Numbered from the stretch's first letter, positions 19,501 to 26,682 are shown. The stretch is DNA of 64,000 nt from Clostridium bornimense (GCF_018917145.1 NZ_JAHLOD010000005.1:1-64000), one strand, 5' to 3'. The notes: generated from the letters alone by a model not told the origin. Numbers and translations: made by a program.

Positions 19501-19977
19501 AAAACATCAAAGATGACAACAGCTATTAAAAATAAAGCATCGAAGATAGCAAGTGAAACAGTAAGTAAAGTAAAAACAAATCTTGTAGATGTAACGAACA
19601 AGATGGGAGAAGCCCTTGAAAATAAGGTAAATAAAGTAGCAAACGGATTAAATAATATAAGTAATAATCTAAAAAACTTTGGTGGTCCACAATTATCATT
19701 AGCAGGAGTAGGAACATTATCAAATAAGATAGAGAGTAACTCCACTAAGGGTAAGAACCTTATGGATGGGATTAAGGCTTATGAAAATAGGGTTAAAGAT
19801 ACGTTTAAGAATGCTATTGGTGGTACTGAGAGTGCGGGTAATCCTTTATTAAAAGGAGAAGGTAATGTAGGAACTTATAAAGAATTAATAGATGAAGGAA
19901 AGAGAGGAGATAACTTAACACCACATCATATGCCATCTGCTGAATATATGAAAAACAAGGGGGTTTCAAAAAAATAA
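16507..19977 (+). CDS. RHS/YD-repeat polymorphic toxin, N-terminally short and frame-interrupted near its tip
   Basis: This 1156-residue ORF is almost entirely YD repeats (Tyr-Asp within ~20-residue units, from residue ~30 to ~850). It ends in the conserved RHS core close (GLYYLNARMYDPTIARFLQEDTY) and the DPTGH boundary near residue 890. After that comes a variable region with a hydrophobic stretch (LGLDIGCAVLPGVIGGGAAY), a Lys/Ser-rich segment and the start of a toxin domain (NLTPHHMPS). No secretion signal or N-terminal domain is present. The reading begins inside the repeats with no ribosome binding site and an in-frame stop just upstream, so the 5' part is probably lost. A one-base excess in an A7 tract (19968-19974) ends the ORF before the toxin is complete. 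Confidence 0.9.
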   Translation: MVNIIKELDALGYESAEGTTLADKIDNGYGTTYTYNSTNKVLTYLDADGAERGLAYTVKYNYDALDRVTEEINAKGNVTIYYYDENGNLAKKTVKADTTSEEKTVATSTYNLVGEALSEGDGNGVITTYKYNNFGKVKIVSYAGDSSIEAYYIIHQYDVLGRVVRKVDSRGKVIVVTYDNEGRELSTTVQNEEGTEKVATSNTYDNNGNKLSETDGNGTTKTYTYDSLNNLLSSTIVVNGVTQKTSYTYDKNGNKLTETNWLGNTTTYVYDPLNRVIEKIDANGKTIEKLEYNINDTQSKSIDALGNVKQYFYDKNKRVIKTIDAIGVATYESYDEVGNTSSKTDGNGNITKYQYDYLNRLVKVTVSNNGIDENTCYTYDGNGNMLTQTDGKGNITTYQYNVANKVSKKISSGENEEIYTYYGDGSLKTKVDRNGVVAEYIYDIFGRKIEEKVGDSVVKYTYDNNNNILTITNSEGTTSRTYDELNRVTSKTVPYIGKTTYAYDVVDGIENLQDGYYGEITVDPKGNKVIKIYDKVGRLAEVRAGEDITKYSYYDNGSLQKVTLSNGYSEEYTYNEDNTLKLLENKNAEGTVIESFSYTYDGAKNILTKIDCKGTTTYAYDSLNRLWKVTEPTGKVTSYLYDEAGNRASETVTEGSKTTLNTYRYDGRNRLITITTEVVNYTYDNNGNQLSKVETTYVDGVVAYEGITTYNYDVYNQLIEINTASGVHETYSYNSEGYRDSKTSNDKVIRYLYEGDKVILEVDGENSEKARSVYGSKLILRTINGENLYYLYNGHGDVTKLVNSKGKEVASYYYDAFGEIVESSGEADNPIRYAGYQYDEATGLYYLNARMYDPTIARFLQEDTYAGDKNDPLSLNLYTYCYNNPLIYDDPTGHWVDTVLDVLSIGYDIYDICKNPKDIKKWVALGLDIGCAVLPGVIGGGAAYRAVDKVIDAKKITKSGKGFKALDKLFSHGSKIKSGKYGSKLSKGISGVSDLLKSKTSKMTTAIKNKASKIASETVSKVKTNLVDVTNKMGEALENKVNKVANGLNNISNNLKNFGGPQLSLAGVGTLSNKIESNSTKGKNLMDGIKAYENRVKDTFKNAIGGTESAGNPLLKGEGNVGTYKELIDEGKRGDNLTPHHMPSAEYMKNKGVSKK

Positions 19978-20233
19978 TGGAATTTCTATGAATATGGAAC
20001 AACCAGCGACAGGAGGTCGTCATAGGTTAACAGATACTTATGGTAGGAATATGACAGATGCTGAAAAAGCTTACTACTATAGTCTAAATCCAAGGGATGC
20101 ATTAGCATATGACTTATGGAATGCTAGGAAGATATATATTCAACAAGGTATATATACACCTGAAATAAGACAAGGACTTTTAAATGTAATTAAAAGAAAT
20201 AAAAGTGACCATCCAAATTTATTTAATAAATAG
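19978..20233 (+). pseudogene. Out-of-frame C-terminal half of the RHS toxin domain
   Basis: The reading frame continuing as NNGISMNMEQPATGGRHR, then TYGRNMTDAEKAYYYSLNPRDALAYDLW, completes the toxin domain begun at the end of the RHS ORF. Removing one A from the A7 tract (19968-19974) joins both parts as GVSKNNGIS. The combined domain has a paired-histidine motif (TPHHMPS) and a GGRHR motif, as in xHH-type nuclease toxins of polymorphic toxin systems. The nuclease assignment is inference. A separate start at 19988 is possible but has no ribosome binding site. It ends 15 bases before the immunity gene. Confidence 0.75.
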
Positions 20234-20248
20234 ATAAAGGAGAAGAAA

Positions 20249-20716
20249 ATGAATATATTACATGAAGTAAGAATACTAAATGAAAATAAATTATTAAGAA
20301 CTAATGAAGAAATAGAAAAATTTGAATGTGCAATTGAAAATATTTTAAGTAATGAAGATTATAAGGATATAAAATACCTATGCACAGGGTTCGATGATAA
20401 TACAGAAGATGATGAGGTTATGTTCGGGCTAATACATGCGATAGAGTCATATGATCGTATAGCTGATATTAAGTTAACTTTAAAAGAATTTATAGATTCA
20501 ATTCCCAGTGTATATTCTTATGCTAAGGAATGGATAAAAATAATGAATAAAAGAATACTAAATGATGAAAATAGTTTAAAAGAGTATATTGAAATAGTTA
20601 AAAATTGTGATGAGAAATTAAAATTGATTTTAATAGAATTAATGAATGAAGTGAAAAAAGATAATCCGGAAAGATTTTCTCGAGCAGTTAATAAATTTTT
20701 AACTTATATAAAATGA
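20249..20716 (+). CDS. Imm30-like immunity protein
   Basis: A 155-residue acidic, helical, soluble protein immediately downstream of the RHS toxin tip, the usual place for the cognate immunity gene. The segment YLCTGFDDNTEDDEVMFGLIHAIESYD matches my recollection of the Imm30 family core (cysteine, DDxTED, GLIHxIE). It would bind and neutralise the toxin domain in the cytoplasm. AAAGGAGAAG lies seven bases before the ATG. The gene is intact although its toxin is frameshifted, as expected if toxin relatives still threaten the cell. Confidence 0.7.
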   Translation: MNILHEVRILNENKLLRTNEEIEKFECAIENILSNEDYKDIKYLCTGFDDNTEDDEVMFGLIHAIESYDRIADIKLTLKEFIDSIPSVYSYAKEWIKIMNKRILNDENSLKEYIEIVKNCDEKLKLILIELMNEVKKDNPERFSRAVNKFLTYIK

Positions 20717-20740
20717 TATATGGAATTTTAATAATAAGGT

Positions 20741-20776
20741 AATGAGTCAATTAAAATAGATTGGCTCATTATTTTC
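20741..20776 (+). terminator. Rho-independent terminator after the immunity gene
   Basis: AATGAGTCAA (20741-20750) pairs with TTGGCTCATT (20761-20770, one G-T pair), followed by ATTTT. Confidence 0.8.
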
Positions 20777-20781
20777 TATAT

Positions 20782-20930
20782 TCAGTAAGATTGATAGTAG
20801 ATAATGTAGAAAATGCTACTGAAATAGCACAAATATTTTTAAAAACTAAGGTAACTAAGGGAAAAAATACTTCAAGCTGATAAGTGAAGGAAATCCTAGG
20901 TTAAACAATTCTACTTATTTGAAAGGATAA
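20782..20930 (+). pseudogene. Remnant of a second RHS toxin tip
   Basis: Between the terminator and the next ORF two adjacent frames encode protein-like segments without a start: LIVDNVENATEIAQIFLKT (frame ending at 20880), then KLISEGNPRLNNSTYLKG (frame ending at 20930). The end lies 9 bases before the next ORF, the typical toxin-to-immunity spacing. I read it as a displaced toxin C-terminus left by tip exchange, now frame-shifted. The toxin family is not recognised. Confidence 0.5.
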
Positions 20931-20939
20931 AATAAAACT

Positions 20940-21257
20940 ATGATTAAAGAAAATGAAAAAATAGTGTTATCTGGGGATGAAACTATAGAAATATTAAAAG
21001 AAATTGAAATAATTCTAATATCTTTACATGATATGGGGGCGTATTATATGAATAAAGATACAAGAGAATATGAAAAAGAAACCACCAAGTTTATCGACGA
21101 ATGGAAAGTAACACATAGGTTGGCAAGAATTAGGGAGATATTATCGGAAAAGTTTAATAATACACTAGGAGATGATGATATGGATGATTTAGAAAGAGCA
21201 ATGGAAAAGTTAAAGTATTGGGAAAATCCTGGAGATGTTGCAGAAGATATAGTTTAA
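20940..21257 (+). CDS. Small hypothetical protein, presumed orphan immunity protein
   Basis: A 105-residue acidic, helical protein not recognised. The sequence (ETIEILKEIEIILISLHDMG, then a C-terminal DDMDDLERAMEKLKYW) is soluble and without a signal. Its position just after a toxin-tip remnant, its size and its acidity fit an immunity protein kept after its toxin decayed. GAAAGGA about 12 bases upstream is a usable ribosome binding site. A terminator follows. Confidence 0.65.
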   Translation: MIKENEKIVLSGDETIEILKEIEIILISLHDMGAYYMNKDTREYEKETTKFIDEWKVTHRLARIREILSEKFNNTLGDDDMDDLERAMEKLKYWENPGDVAEDIV

Positions 21258-21313
21258 CAATGCAGTAAGATGTAACTAAAAGAAAAGTAAATATATATTA
21301 TAAATCTGATAAC

Positions 21314-21353
21314 AGAGTTAATGTTTCTAATCAAGGAAGCATTAACTCTTTTC
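21314..21353 (+). terminator. Rho-independent terminator
   Basis: AGAGTTAATG (21314-21323) pairs perfectly with CATTAACTCT (21340-21349), followed by TTTTCT. It closes the orphan immunity gene. Confidence 0.85.
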
Positions 21354-21383
21354 TATTTAAGAAAATTGAGAGGAGCAATAACA

Positions 21384-21607
21384 ATGTATCAAATAGTAGA
21401 AGATTTCAAGATAAGTCTAATTGAAGATGGAAAGAGTCCTAAAACAGATGAAAGCTATGTTAGAGTGATACTAAGGTTATAGGTAATAAAGGAGTTGAAT
21501 TCCATGGTAAGCTACAACAATCCCAGGTAGCAAGCTACAAGAATTTTTCAATAAAGTATAACTATGAGGTGGCAACAATCAATAAAATTGAAAGATATAT
21601 ACTTTAA
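21384..21607 (+). pseudogene. Degraded tyrosine recombinase (integrase), N-terminal fragment
   Basis: The first 32 codons (21384-21482) encode MYQIVEDFKISLIEDGKSPK then SYV, the SAM-like N-terminal DNA-binding domain of phage-type tyrosine recombinases. After a frameshift near 21466 the other frame continues with KGVEFHGKLQQSQVASYKN and YEVATINKIE, also typical of that domain, to a stop at 21607. The catalytic domain is absent. It probably marks an old integration or recombination event at the RHS locus. The gap 21608-21745 contains nothing else recognised. Confidence 0.7.
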
Positions 21608-21745
21608 AACTTTATTTTTTTAAGAAAAATACTTGAAATCTTTACTGTGGGGAACAATAAGAAAACAGTAAAATAAGAAGGAATATTGTGATTAATTGGA
21701 GAAATAAAGAAATTAAAGAAACAATATGAAAAGGTAGGTGTTAAT

Positions 21746-22405
21746 ATGGCGTTATATAATATTATTGGGCCAATTATGGTAGGCCCAAGTAGCTCTCATA
21801 CAGCTGGCGCAGTAAGGATTGGCTTAATGGCTAGAACATTATTAAAGGAAGAACCTGTTAATGCTGAAATTCTTCTTCATGGCTCTTTTGCTAAAACTGG
21901 AGAAGGACACGGAACTAATAAGGCTCTTGTAGCAGGACTTCTTGGTATGAAACCAGATGATGTCCATATACCGGACAGTTATGAAATAGCGAAGAAAAGG
22001 GGATTTTCATTTACTATAGGCACAACAGTAATAAAGAATGCCCATCCTAATACTGTATTAATTAAATTGAAAGGGATTAATGGTCGTGAGATAGAGGTAC
22101 AATCATCTTCTGTTGGCGGTGGTAGCATTATGGTTAATAAGATAGATGGTATTGATGTAAATTTTAATGGTGAAACTCATACATTAATTGTTCATAATAT
22201 GGATCAACCGGGTCATGTTGCAGTGGTAGCATCTACTTTATCTCGCTATTCTGTAAATATAGCAACAATGCAGCTCTATCGTGAGCGCAGAGGTGCTAAT
22301 GCAGTTATGGTTTTAGAGACTGATCAACCTATTCCAGATGAAGTAGTAGAATATCTAGACAATATTGATGGAATTCTTAAAGTAACGTATTTTAATGGTA
22401 TGTAA
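21746..22405 (+). CDS. sdaAB: L-serine dehydratase, iron-sulfur type, beta subunit
   Basis: A 219-residue beta subunit of the two-subunit, oxygen-sensitive L-serine dehydratase that converts serine to pyruvate and ammonia. The start motif GPIMVGPSSSHTAGAVRIG binds the substrate carboxylate. The C-terminal ~75 residues form an ACT domain (TLIVHNMDQPGHVAVVASTL). It pairs with the alpha-subunit gene 40 bases downstream in one operon. This two-gene form is typical of Firmicutes. AAGGTAGGTG upstream supports the start. Confidence 0.97.
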   Translation: MALYNIIGPIMVGPSSSHTAGAVRIGLMARTLLKEEPVNAEILLHGSFAKTGEGHGTNKALVAGLLGMKPDDVHIPDSYEIAKKRGFSFTIGTTVIKNAHPNTVLIKLKGINGREIEVQSSSVGGGSIMVNKIDGIDVNFNGETHTLIVHNMDQPGHVAVVASTLSRYSVNIATMQLYRERRGANAVMVLETDQPIPDEVVEYLDNIDGILKVTYFNGM

Positions 22406-22445
22406 GTAAAAATATAAATTATTTAGCGCAAGGGGAGGTAGAGAT

Positions 22446-23348
22446 ATGACTATATCTTTAAATGACATACTTAATTGGTGTGAAAAAGAGGGAAAAGATT
22501 TTTGGCAATATATGCTTTATGATGATATTAGAGAACGGGGAATAACAATTGAGGAATCTTTTCGTCAAATGGAGAATGCTTTTGATACTATGTGCGATAC
22601 TATTGAAACTTACAAAATTGAGCGAATGTCAGCTAGTGGATTAGTAGGATCAGATGGAGGTATTTTAGAAAAATATCAAAAAGAATCAGAAGATAACTTA
22701 TGTAAACAAGGTAAAAAGTCGGCACTATGTGGTAACTTTGTAGCTGATGCTATGGTTATAGCATTAAAGATGGCAGAATCAAATGCTTGTATGAGAAGAA
22801 TAGTTGCAGCACCTACAGCAGGATCCTGTGGTGTAATTCCAGCGGTGTTGATACCATATTATAAAGCTAATTTAGCAACTAAAGAAGAAATAGTAAAATC
22901 ACTTTTTGTATCTGGAGCTATAGGGCAAGTTATAGCAGATAGGGCATCTATTAGTGGAGCACAAGGCGGTTGTCAAGCTGAAATAGGTTCTGCTTCAGCA
23001 ATGGCAGCAGGAGCATTAACATTTCTTCAAGGTGGAGATGCAAAACAAATTTGCAATGCTGCAGCTCTTGCCCTTAAAGCATTGTTAGGCCTTGTATGTG
23101 ATCCTGTTGCTGGACTAGTAGAAATTCCATGTGTAAAAAGAAATGTTATAGGCACAGTTAATGCTATTTCTTGTACAGATATGGCTATGGCAGGAATTGA
23201 AAGTAAAATACCACCTGATGAGGTTATAGACGCTATGGCTGAAGTAGGAGATAAGATGGATGCATCATTAAAAGAAACAGCATTAGGAGGATTGGCAGTA
23301 ACACCAACAGCAATGAAAATTGCTGAAAAAATAGGACTAGATAGTTAA
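22446..23348 (+). CDS. sdaAA: L-serine dehydratase, iron-sulfur type, alpha subunit
   Basis: A 300-residue alpha subunit, of the family's usual length, holding the catalytic 4Fe-4S cluster. Conserved segments include VAAPTAGSCGVIPAVL, ISGAQGGCQAEIGSASAMAA and CDPVAGLVEIPCVKRN. The cysteines in these segments are the expected cluster ligands. Together with the beta subunit it forms the deaminating enzyme of serine catabolism. GGGGAGG upstream supports the start, and a bidirectional-looking terminator follows about 45 bases later. Confidence 0.97.
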   Translation: MTISLNDILNWCEKEGKDFWQYMLYDDIRERGITIEESFRQMENAFDTMCDTIETYKIERMSASGLVGSDGGILEKYQKESEDNLCKQGKKSALCGNFVADAMVIALKMAESNACMRRIVAAPTAGSCGVIPAVLIPYYKANLATKEEIVKSLFVSGAIGQVIADRASISGAQGGCQAEIGSASAMAAGALTFLQGGDAKQICNAAALALKALLGLVCDPVAGLVEIPCVKRNVIGTVNAISCTDMAMAGIESKIPPDEVIDAMAEVGDKMDASLKETALGGLAVTPTAMKIAEKIGLDS

Positions 23349-23391
23349 AAATGAAAGTCATAGAGAAAGTTTCAAATATAGGAATGGAAAG

Positions 23392-23434
23392 AAAAGAAGC
23401 TATTGAATCAATGTTGATAAAATAGCTTCTTTTC
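23392..23434. terminator. Terminator between convergent sdaAA and cold-shock gene
   Basis: AAAAGAAGCTATT (23392-23404) pairs with AATAGCTTCTTTT (23421-23433). Both arms end in A or T tracts, so it can serve the genes on both strands. Confidence 0.85.
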
Positions 23435-23461
23435 AGAATTAAAAAGTATATTATAAGAACA

Positions 23462-23668
23462 CTATAGCTTTTGTATATTTATTGCCATAGGTCCTTTTTC
23501 TACCTCTTCAATATCAAAAGATACGCTTTCTCCTTCATGAAGAACTTTTTCAGTACCTTGTTCTTTAATTTGTGAATGATGTGCAAAAACATCATTTCCT
23601 TCATTGCAAGAAATGAAACCATATCCTTTATCTTTGTTATACCATTTAACAATACCAGTTACTGACAT
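23462..23668 (-). CDS. Cold-shock domain RNA chaperone
   Basis: A 68-residue CspA-type single cold-shock domain. It has both RNA-binding motifs, RNP1 (KGYGFI) and RNP2 (DVFAHH), and the standard start TGIVKWYNKDKG. These proteins melt RNA structure and act as transcription antiterminators and translation chaperones in the cytoplasm. The gene is monocistronic, with a GAAGGAGC ribosome binding site. Confidence 0.97.
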   Translation of the reverse strand: MSVTGIVKWYNKDKGYGFISCNEGNDVFAHHSQIKEQGTEKVLHEGESVSFDIEEVEKGPMAINIQKL

Positions 23669-23774
23669 AATGATGCTCCTTCGTAGAAAATATAGTAATA
23701 AAATATATTACTATATTAGAGTATCCATTAGAAATTAAATTATAACTAATAAAATTAATAAAAGTCATCATTAA

Positions 23775-24323
23775 TTAAAATATTTTTCCCATTATAATTT
23801 CATCACGATATGTTCCATTTTTAAGTTTAAATGCATTTTTAATAATGCCCCATTCTTCAAATCCATGTTTTTTATATATAGATCGAGCTTTATAGTTATC
23901 AGAAAAGACACCTAGTTCTACTTGTTCATAGCCCATTAATTTACATTGTGTCAGAATTTCCTTTATAAGAGTATTACCAATACCAAGATTCCAATATTTC
24001 TCTTTGATGGAGATACCAAAACTTACTCTATGTTTAAGTTTCAGATAATTATTATCGCAATAAATAGCAGCATTACCGGCAAGATCACCATTTATAAAAG
24101 CCGCAATCATTAGACTATCATTGCTGTTTGACTTTTCTGTAAGGATTTTTATTTCTTCTTCAACAGTAAGATTAATTTCTTCAGGATATCTTGTCATAAA
24201 ATCTGTTTCGTCTGAGGTGATTTTTAGATATTCAATCATTTTTGTTGCATCATTTTTATTTGGACTTCTTAAAACACATTCGGTACCATCTTTTAATACA
24301 ATTTTTTTAGCTTTAAACCCCAT
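23775..24323 (-). CDS. GNAT family N-acetyltransferase, paralogue of the gene at 263
   Basis: A 182-residue GNAT protein. The acetyl-CoA-binding stretch is KEKYWNLGIGNTLIKEIL, followed by the DNYKARSIYKKHGFEEWG signature and a final DEIIMGKIF. It shares layout and several identical motifs with the 263-796 gene, so the two are paralogues. The substrate is unknown. AAGGAGGCTG upstream on the minus strand supports the start. Confidence 0.9.
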   Translation of the reverse strand: MGFKAKKIVLKDGTECVLRSPNKNDATKMIEYLKITSDETDFMTRYPEEINLTVEEEIKILTEKSNSNDSLMIAAFINGDLAGNAAIYCDNNYLKLKHRVSFGISIKEKYWNLGIGNTLIKEILTQCKLMGYEQVELGVFSDNYKARSIYKKHGFEEWGIIKNAFKLKNGTYRDEIIMGKIF

Positions 24324-24363
24324 TATATTCAGCCTCCTTATGTTACATTTGCATTTAACATAG

Positions 24364-24734
24364 TAGTCTTAAATATTTTACCATATTTAGGGGCTGTAGC
24401 ACAAAGAAGTTAGAGATCAGAGTGCGGCAGTTTTTTTAGTAAAATAGAAGTGTAGAGTAGATTAGTTTCATTAAGATATTTATATTTGATATAGAACAGA
24501 ACCATTACGGGGGGCTAATGAAGGTTGCACCTTCATGTAGCTTGGAGTAGGAATCTATACTTGTGCCATGTGCCATCTAACCTGTGCTCTATCTTGTGTT
24601 GTAATAAAAGGAGGTATCGCTAACAGCTTTTCACTTGTTAATGGACACCTCCATATGGAAATGATAAAATCTAGTAAATATGTTATAATATCTGTAATAT
24701 TAAATTTAAAATAGAAAAATGTAGGAGGATAATA
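24364..24734. other. Gene-free stretch with a terminator-like hairpin and a decayed coding fragment
   Basis: No intact gene is seen. CTGTAGCAC (24394-24402) and GTGCGGCAG (24422-24430) with seven T form a terminator-like hairpin. ATGAAGGT and ACCTTCAT (about 24518-24537) form another hairpin. On the minus strand, 24556-24656 encodes a start-less segment (CPLTSEKLLAIPPFITTQ) homologous to the fragment at 58742-58830, so it is probably a gene relic. Confidence 0.5.
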
Positions 24735-24986
24735 ATGATTGAATACAAATTTGATACACAATTATTAATTGAAGGAAAAAATCTTTCAGAGGATGATATT
24801 AATGAATATATAACAAAAAATATCAAGGGAGATTGCTTACTTGCAGTGGGAGATGAAGAATTAATAAAGATACATTTCCATACAAACACTCCATGGAAAG
24901 TAGTTGAGTATTGTGCATCTTTAGGGGAGATTTATGATATTGTTATAGAAAATATGGAAAGACAAGCAAATGGTCTTAAAGGTTAA
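24735..24986 (+). CDS. Solo FakA/DAK-type C-terminal domain protein
   Basis: An 83-residue protein matching only the C-terminal part of FakA (the fatty-acid kinase DegV-partner, formerly DAK-phosphatase family). It starts YKFDTQLLIEGKNLSEDDI, keeps LLAVGDEELIKIHFHTNTP with the HFHTN signature, and ends IYDIVIENMERQ. In full-length FakA this domain binds the acyl-loaded FakB partner. The kinase domain is missing. It has its own AGGAGG site and overlaps the next start by one base, so it looks like a maintained small gene rather than a relic. Function unknown. Confidence 0.8.
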   Translation: MIEYKFDTQLLIEGKNLSEDDINEYITKNIKGDCLLAVGDEELIKIHFHTNTPWKVVEYCASLGEIYDIVIENMERQANGLKG

Positions 24987-25687
24987 TGATGATTAAAGTA
25001 AAATCTCTATTATCTTGTACAGATAATACACGTTATTTAGGGGGATATAAAGGCAAGAATAATGTATTTATACGTAGTGATGCATTAATAAGTTTATCAG
25101 AAGAAGACGTAGTTTTTTTATTAGATAATGGTATAAGTACTATTGTTGATTTAAGAAGTGATGATGAAGTTAAAAACGAACCTTGCGATTGTAAGATTAA
25201 TGAAAATTTTAAGTATTATCATTGTAGGATATATGGTAATGGTAGAATACCAAAAGATGCTGAATCGGTGCCAATTTCATATTTTAATATGATTAATGAT
25301 AAAAAAACGATATTAGAAGTAATGAAGGTACTTGTAAATGTAGAAGGTGGTGTTCTTTACTATTGTACGGCAGGAAAAGATAGAACGGGGATAATCTCAG
25401 CCTTACTATTACTGTTAGCAGGAGTTTCTAGAAATGATATTGTAGCTAATTATGAAATTTCACAAGAATATTTATGTAATCTGTTAAAGTTATTTTCAGA
25501 GAATAATAAGAATGTAGATATAAATATTGTAACGCCTAAACCAGAACATATGAATAAATTTTTAGATATGTTTTTTAATAAATACAATTCAATAGAAGAA
25601 TATCTTTTTGAAATTGGATTAAGTAATGAAGAAATAAGTAAATTAAAAAATAAATTGATAAGTTTTATGAAAGGCGAAATTTTATGA
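24986..25687 (+). CDS. Tyrosine phosphatase, Y_phosphatase3 type
   Basis: A 233-residue protein-tyrosine or phosphoinositide phosphatase. The catalytic CX5R loop is YYCTAGKDRTGII, with C127 as nucleophile and R133. Upstream are the family segments FIRSDALISLSEEDV and STIVDLRSDDE, which includes the usual conserved Arg-Ser. No signal peptide is present, so it is probably cytoplasmic. Its ATG overlaps the stop of the FakA-like gene (TAATG), so the two are coupled. Confidence 0.92.
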   Translation: MMIKVKSLLSCTDNTRYLGGYKGKNNVFIRSDALISLSEEDVVFLLDNGISTIVDLRSDDEVKNEPCDCKINENFKYYHCRIYGNGRIPKDAESVPISYFNMINDKKTILEVMKVLVNVEGGVLYYCTAGKDRTGIISALLLLLAGVSRNDIVANYEISQEYLCNLLKLFSENNKNVDINIVTPKPEHMNKFLDMFFNKYNSIEEYLFEIGLSNEEISKLKNKLISFMKGEIL

Positions 25688-25901
25688 TATCAAAACAGTT
25701 AATAGAACTACGTCATCGGGATTTGATACTTCTAGAAGTAGAGTAGGTAGTATAGGGGAAAATATGAAGTATTTTTACCAATATTATATTTATGTTCATC
25801 GAAAAAATTATAGTGAAGTTTTATTTTTAATTCATAACACGAATGGCTAGATATTAATTTTGTATATAGTTTCTAAGTAGATAATGTGAGGAGGTTATAT
25901 T

Positions 25902-26249
25902 ATGAAAGATTTCCCTGAGTTTATGAAAAGTGAAATAAATCATATTGATAGTGATCAGCAAAATACAAAAGATATTGAAGGATATTATTACGAAGGAAAA
26001 GATGGTAGTCAAATGGCTATTTGGACATGTTATTCTGATAGAGAATCAAAAGAACAGATACATGAATTTGATGAGTATACTGTTTGTGTTGCTGGTCAAT
26101 ATGTTGAAATTTTTAATGGTGAAGAGCATGTATTAAATCCTGGAGATGAAATTTTTATACCGAAGGGAACACCTCATCATGGAAGAGTTAAAGCAGGTAC
26201 TAGAACAATACATGCTTTTGGTGGAAAAAGAATAAATATAGTTAAGTGA
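25902..26249 (+). CDS. Cupin domain protein
   Basis: A 115-residue single-domain cupin. The second cupin motif is clear (LNPGDEIFIPKGTPHHGRVKAG), with the paired His residues that would bind metal. The first motif is the YTVCVAGQYVEIFNGEEH region. Small cupins of this type bind a metal and a small ligand, and no substrate is evident. GAGGAGG upstream supports the start, and a terminator follows. The gap 25688-25901 before it holds no gene. Confidence 0.9.
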   Translation: MKDFPEFMKSEINHIDSDQQNTKDIEGYYYEGKDGSQMAIWTCYSDRESKEQIHEFDEYTVCVAGQYVEIFNGEEHVLNPGDEIFIPKGTPHHGRVKAGTRTIHAFGGKRINIVK

Positions 26250-26269
26250 TAATTAAATAAATATGTATA

Positions 26270-26304
26270 ATTAGAGTAGACATTTGACTGCTCTAATTTT
26301 TTTG
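26270..26304 (+). terminator. Rho-independent terminator after the cupin gene
   Basis: ATTAGAGTAG (26270-26279) pairs with CTGCTCTAAT (26288-26297, one G-T pair), followed by seven T. Confidence 0.88.
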
Positions 26305-26329
26305 CACAATATTTACAAATGGGGTATCT

Positions 26330-26360
26330 TGTATTACAACATAGACTATATTGCAATACA
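26330..26360. promoter_or_regulatory. Probable PadR operator
   Basis: TGTATTACAA (26330-26339) is repeated inverted as TTGCAATACA (26351-26360), one mismatch, with an 11-base spacer. It lies 25 bases upstream of the PadR start, in the form of self-regulatory PadR sites. Confidence 0.6.
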
Positions 26361-26384
26361 GGATACTTTGTTAGAGGTGATAAA

Positions 26385-26582
26385 GTGATACCATCACAAA
26401 TGCTTAAAGGTATGCTAGAAGGATGTATTTTAGAGATTATTAATAAACAAGAGACATATGCATATGAAATATCTAAGAAACTTAGCAAATACGGGTTTGG
26501 TGAAATATCGGAAGGTACAATATACCTTATAATATTACGATTACAGAAAAGTGAAATGATCAATTCCACTCTGCTAATTTAA
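26385..26582 (+). pseudogene. Truncated PadR family regulator
   Basis: The start is probably the GTG at 26385, preceded by AGAGGTGA. The 65 residues run PSQMLKGMLEGCILEIINK, YAYEISKKLSKYG and EISEGTIYLIILRLQK, the winged-helix N-terminus of PadR. The reading ends at MINSTLLI where the wing and the C-terminal dimerisation helices should begin. The usual TIYPL is TIYLI. It is therefore probably a non-functional fragment, although its operator-like palindrome is intact. Confidence 0.75.
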
Positions 26583-26653
26583 TTGTTAAATATATTTGTA
26601 AAACTGCTTTTAATAATGATAATAAAAAGGTTTCGTTTATAAAAACATGGATT

Positions 26654-26682
26654 ATATGTGTCCCCTGGGGACACATATTTTT
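26654..26682. terminator. Perfect palindrome, terminator-like
   Basis: ATATGTGTCCCC (26654-26665) and GGGGACACATAT (26667-26678) form a perfect 12-bp inverted repeat around one base, followed by TTTTT. It probably ends the PadR transcript. The rest of the gap 26583-26889 has no gene; 26780-26870 is AT-rich and probably holds the promoter of the next gene. Confidence 0.65.

Noticed and set aside
19419-19745. Minus-strand frames in the RHS C-terminal region
   Set aside because: They mirror the Lys/Ser-rich plus-strand coding sequence and have no start signals or homology.
24500-24660. A structured RNA gene (SRP, 6S or similar) in the gap before the FakA-like gene
   Set aside because: Hairpins are present but no conserved core of any RNA class I know; part of the stretch is better explained as a coding relic.
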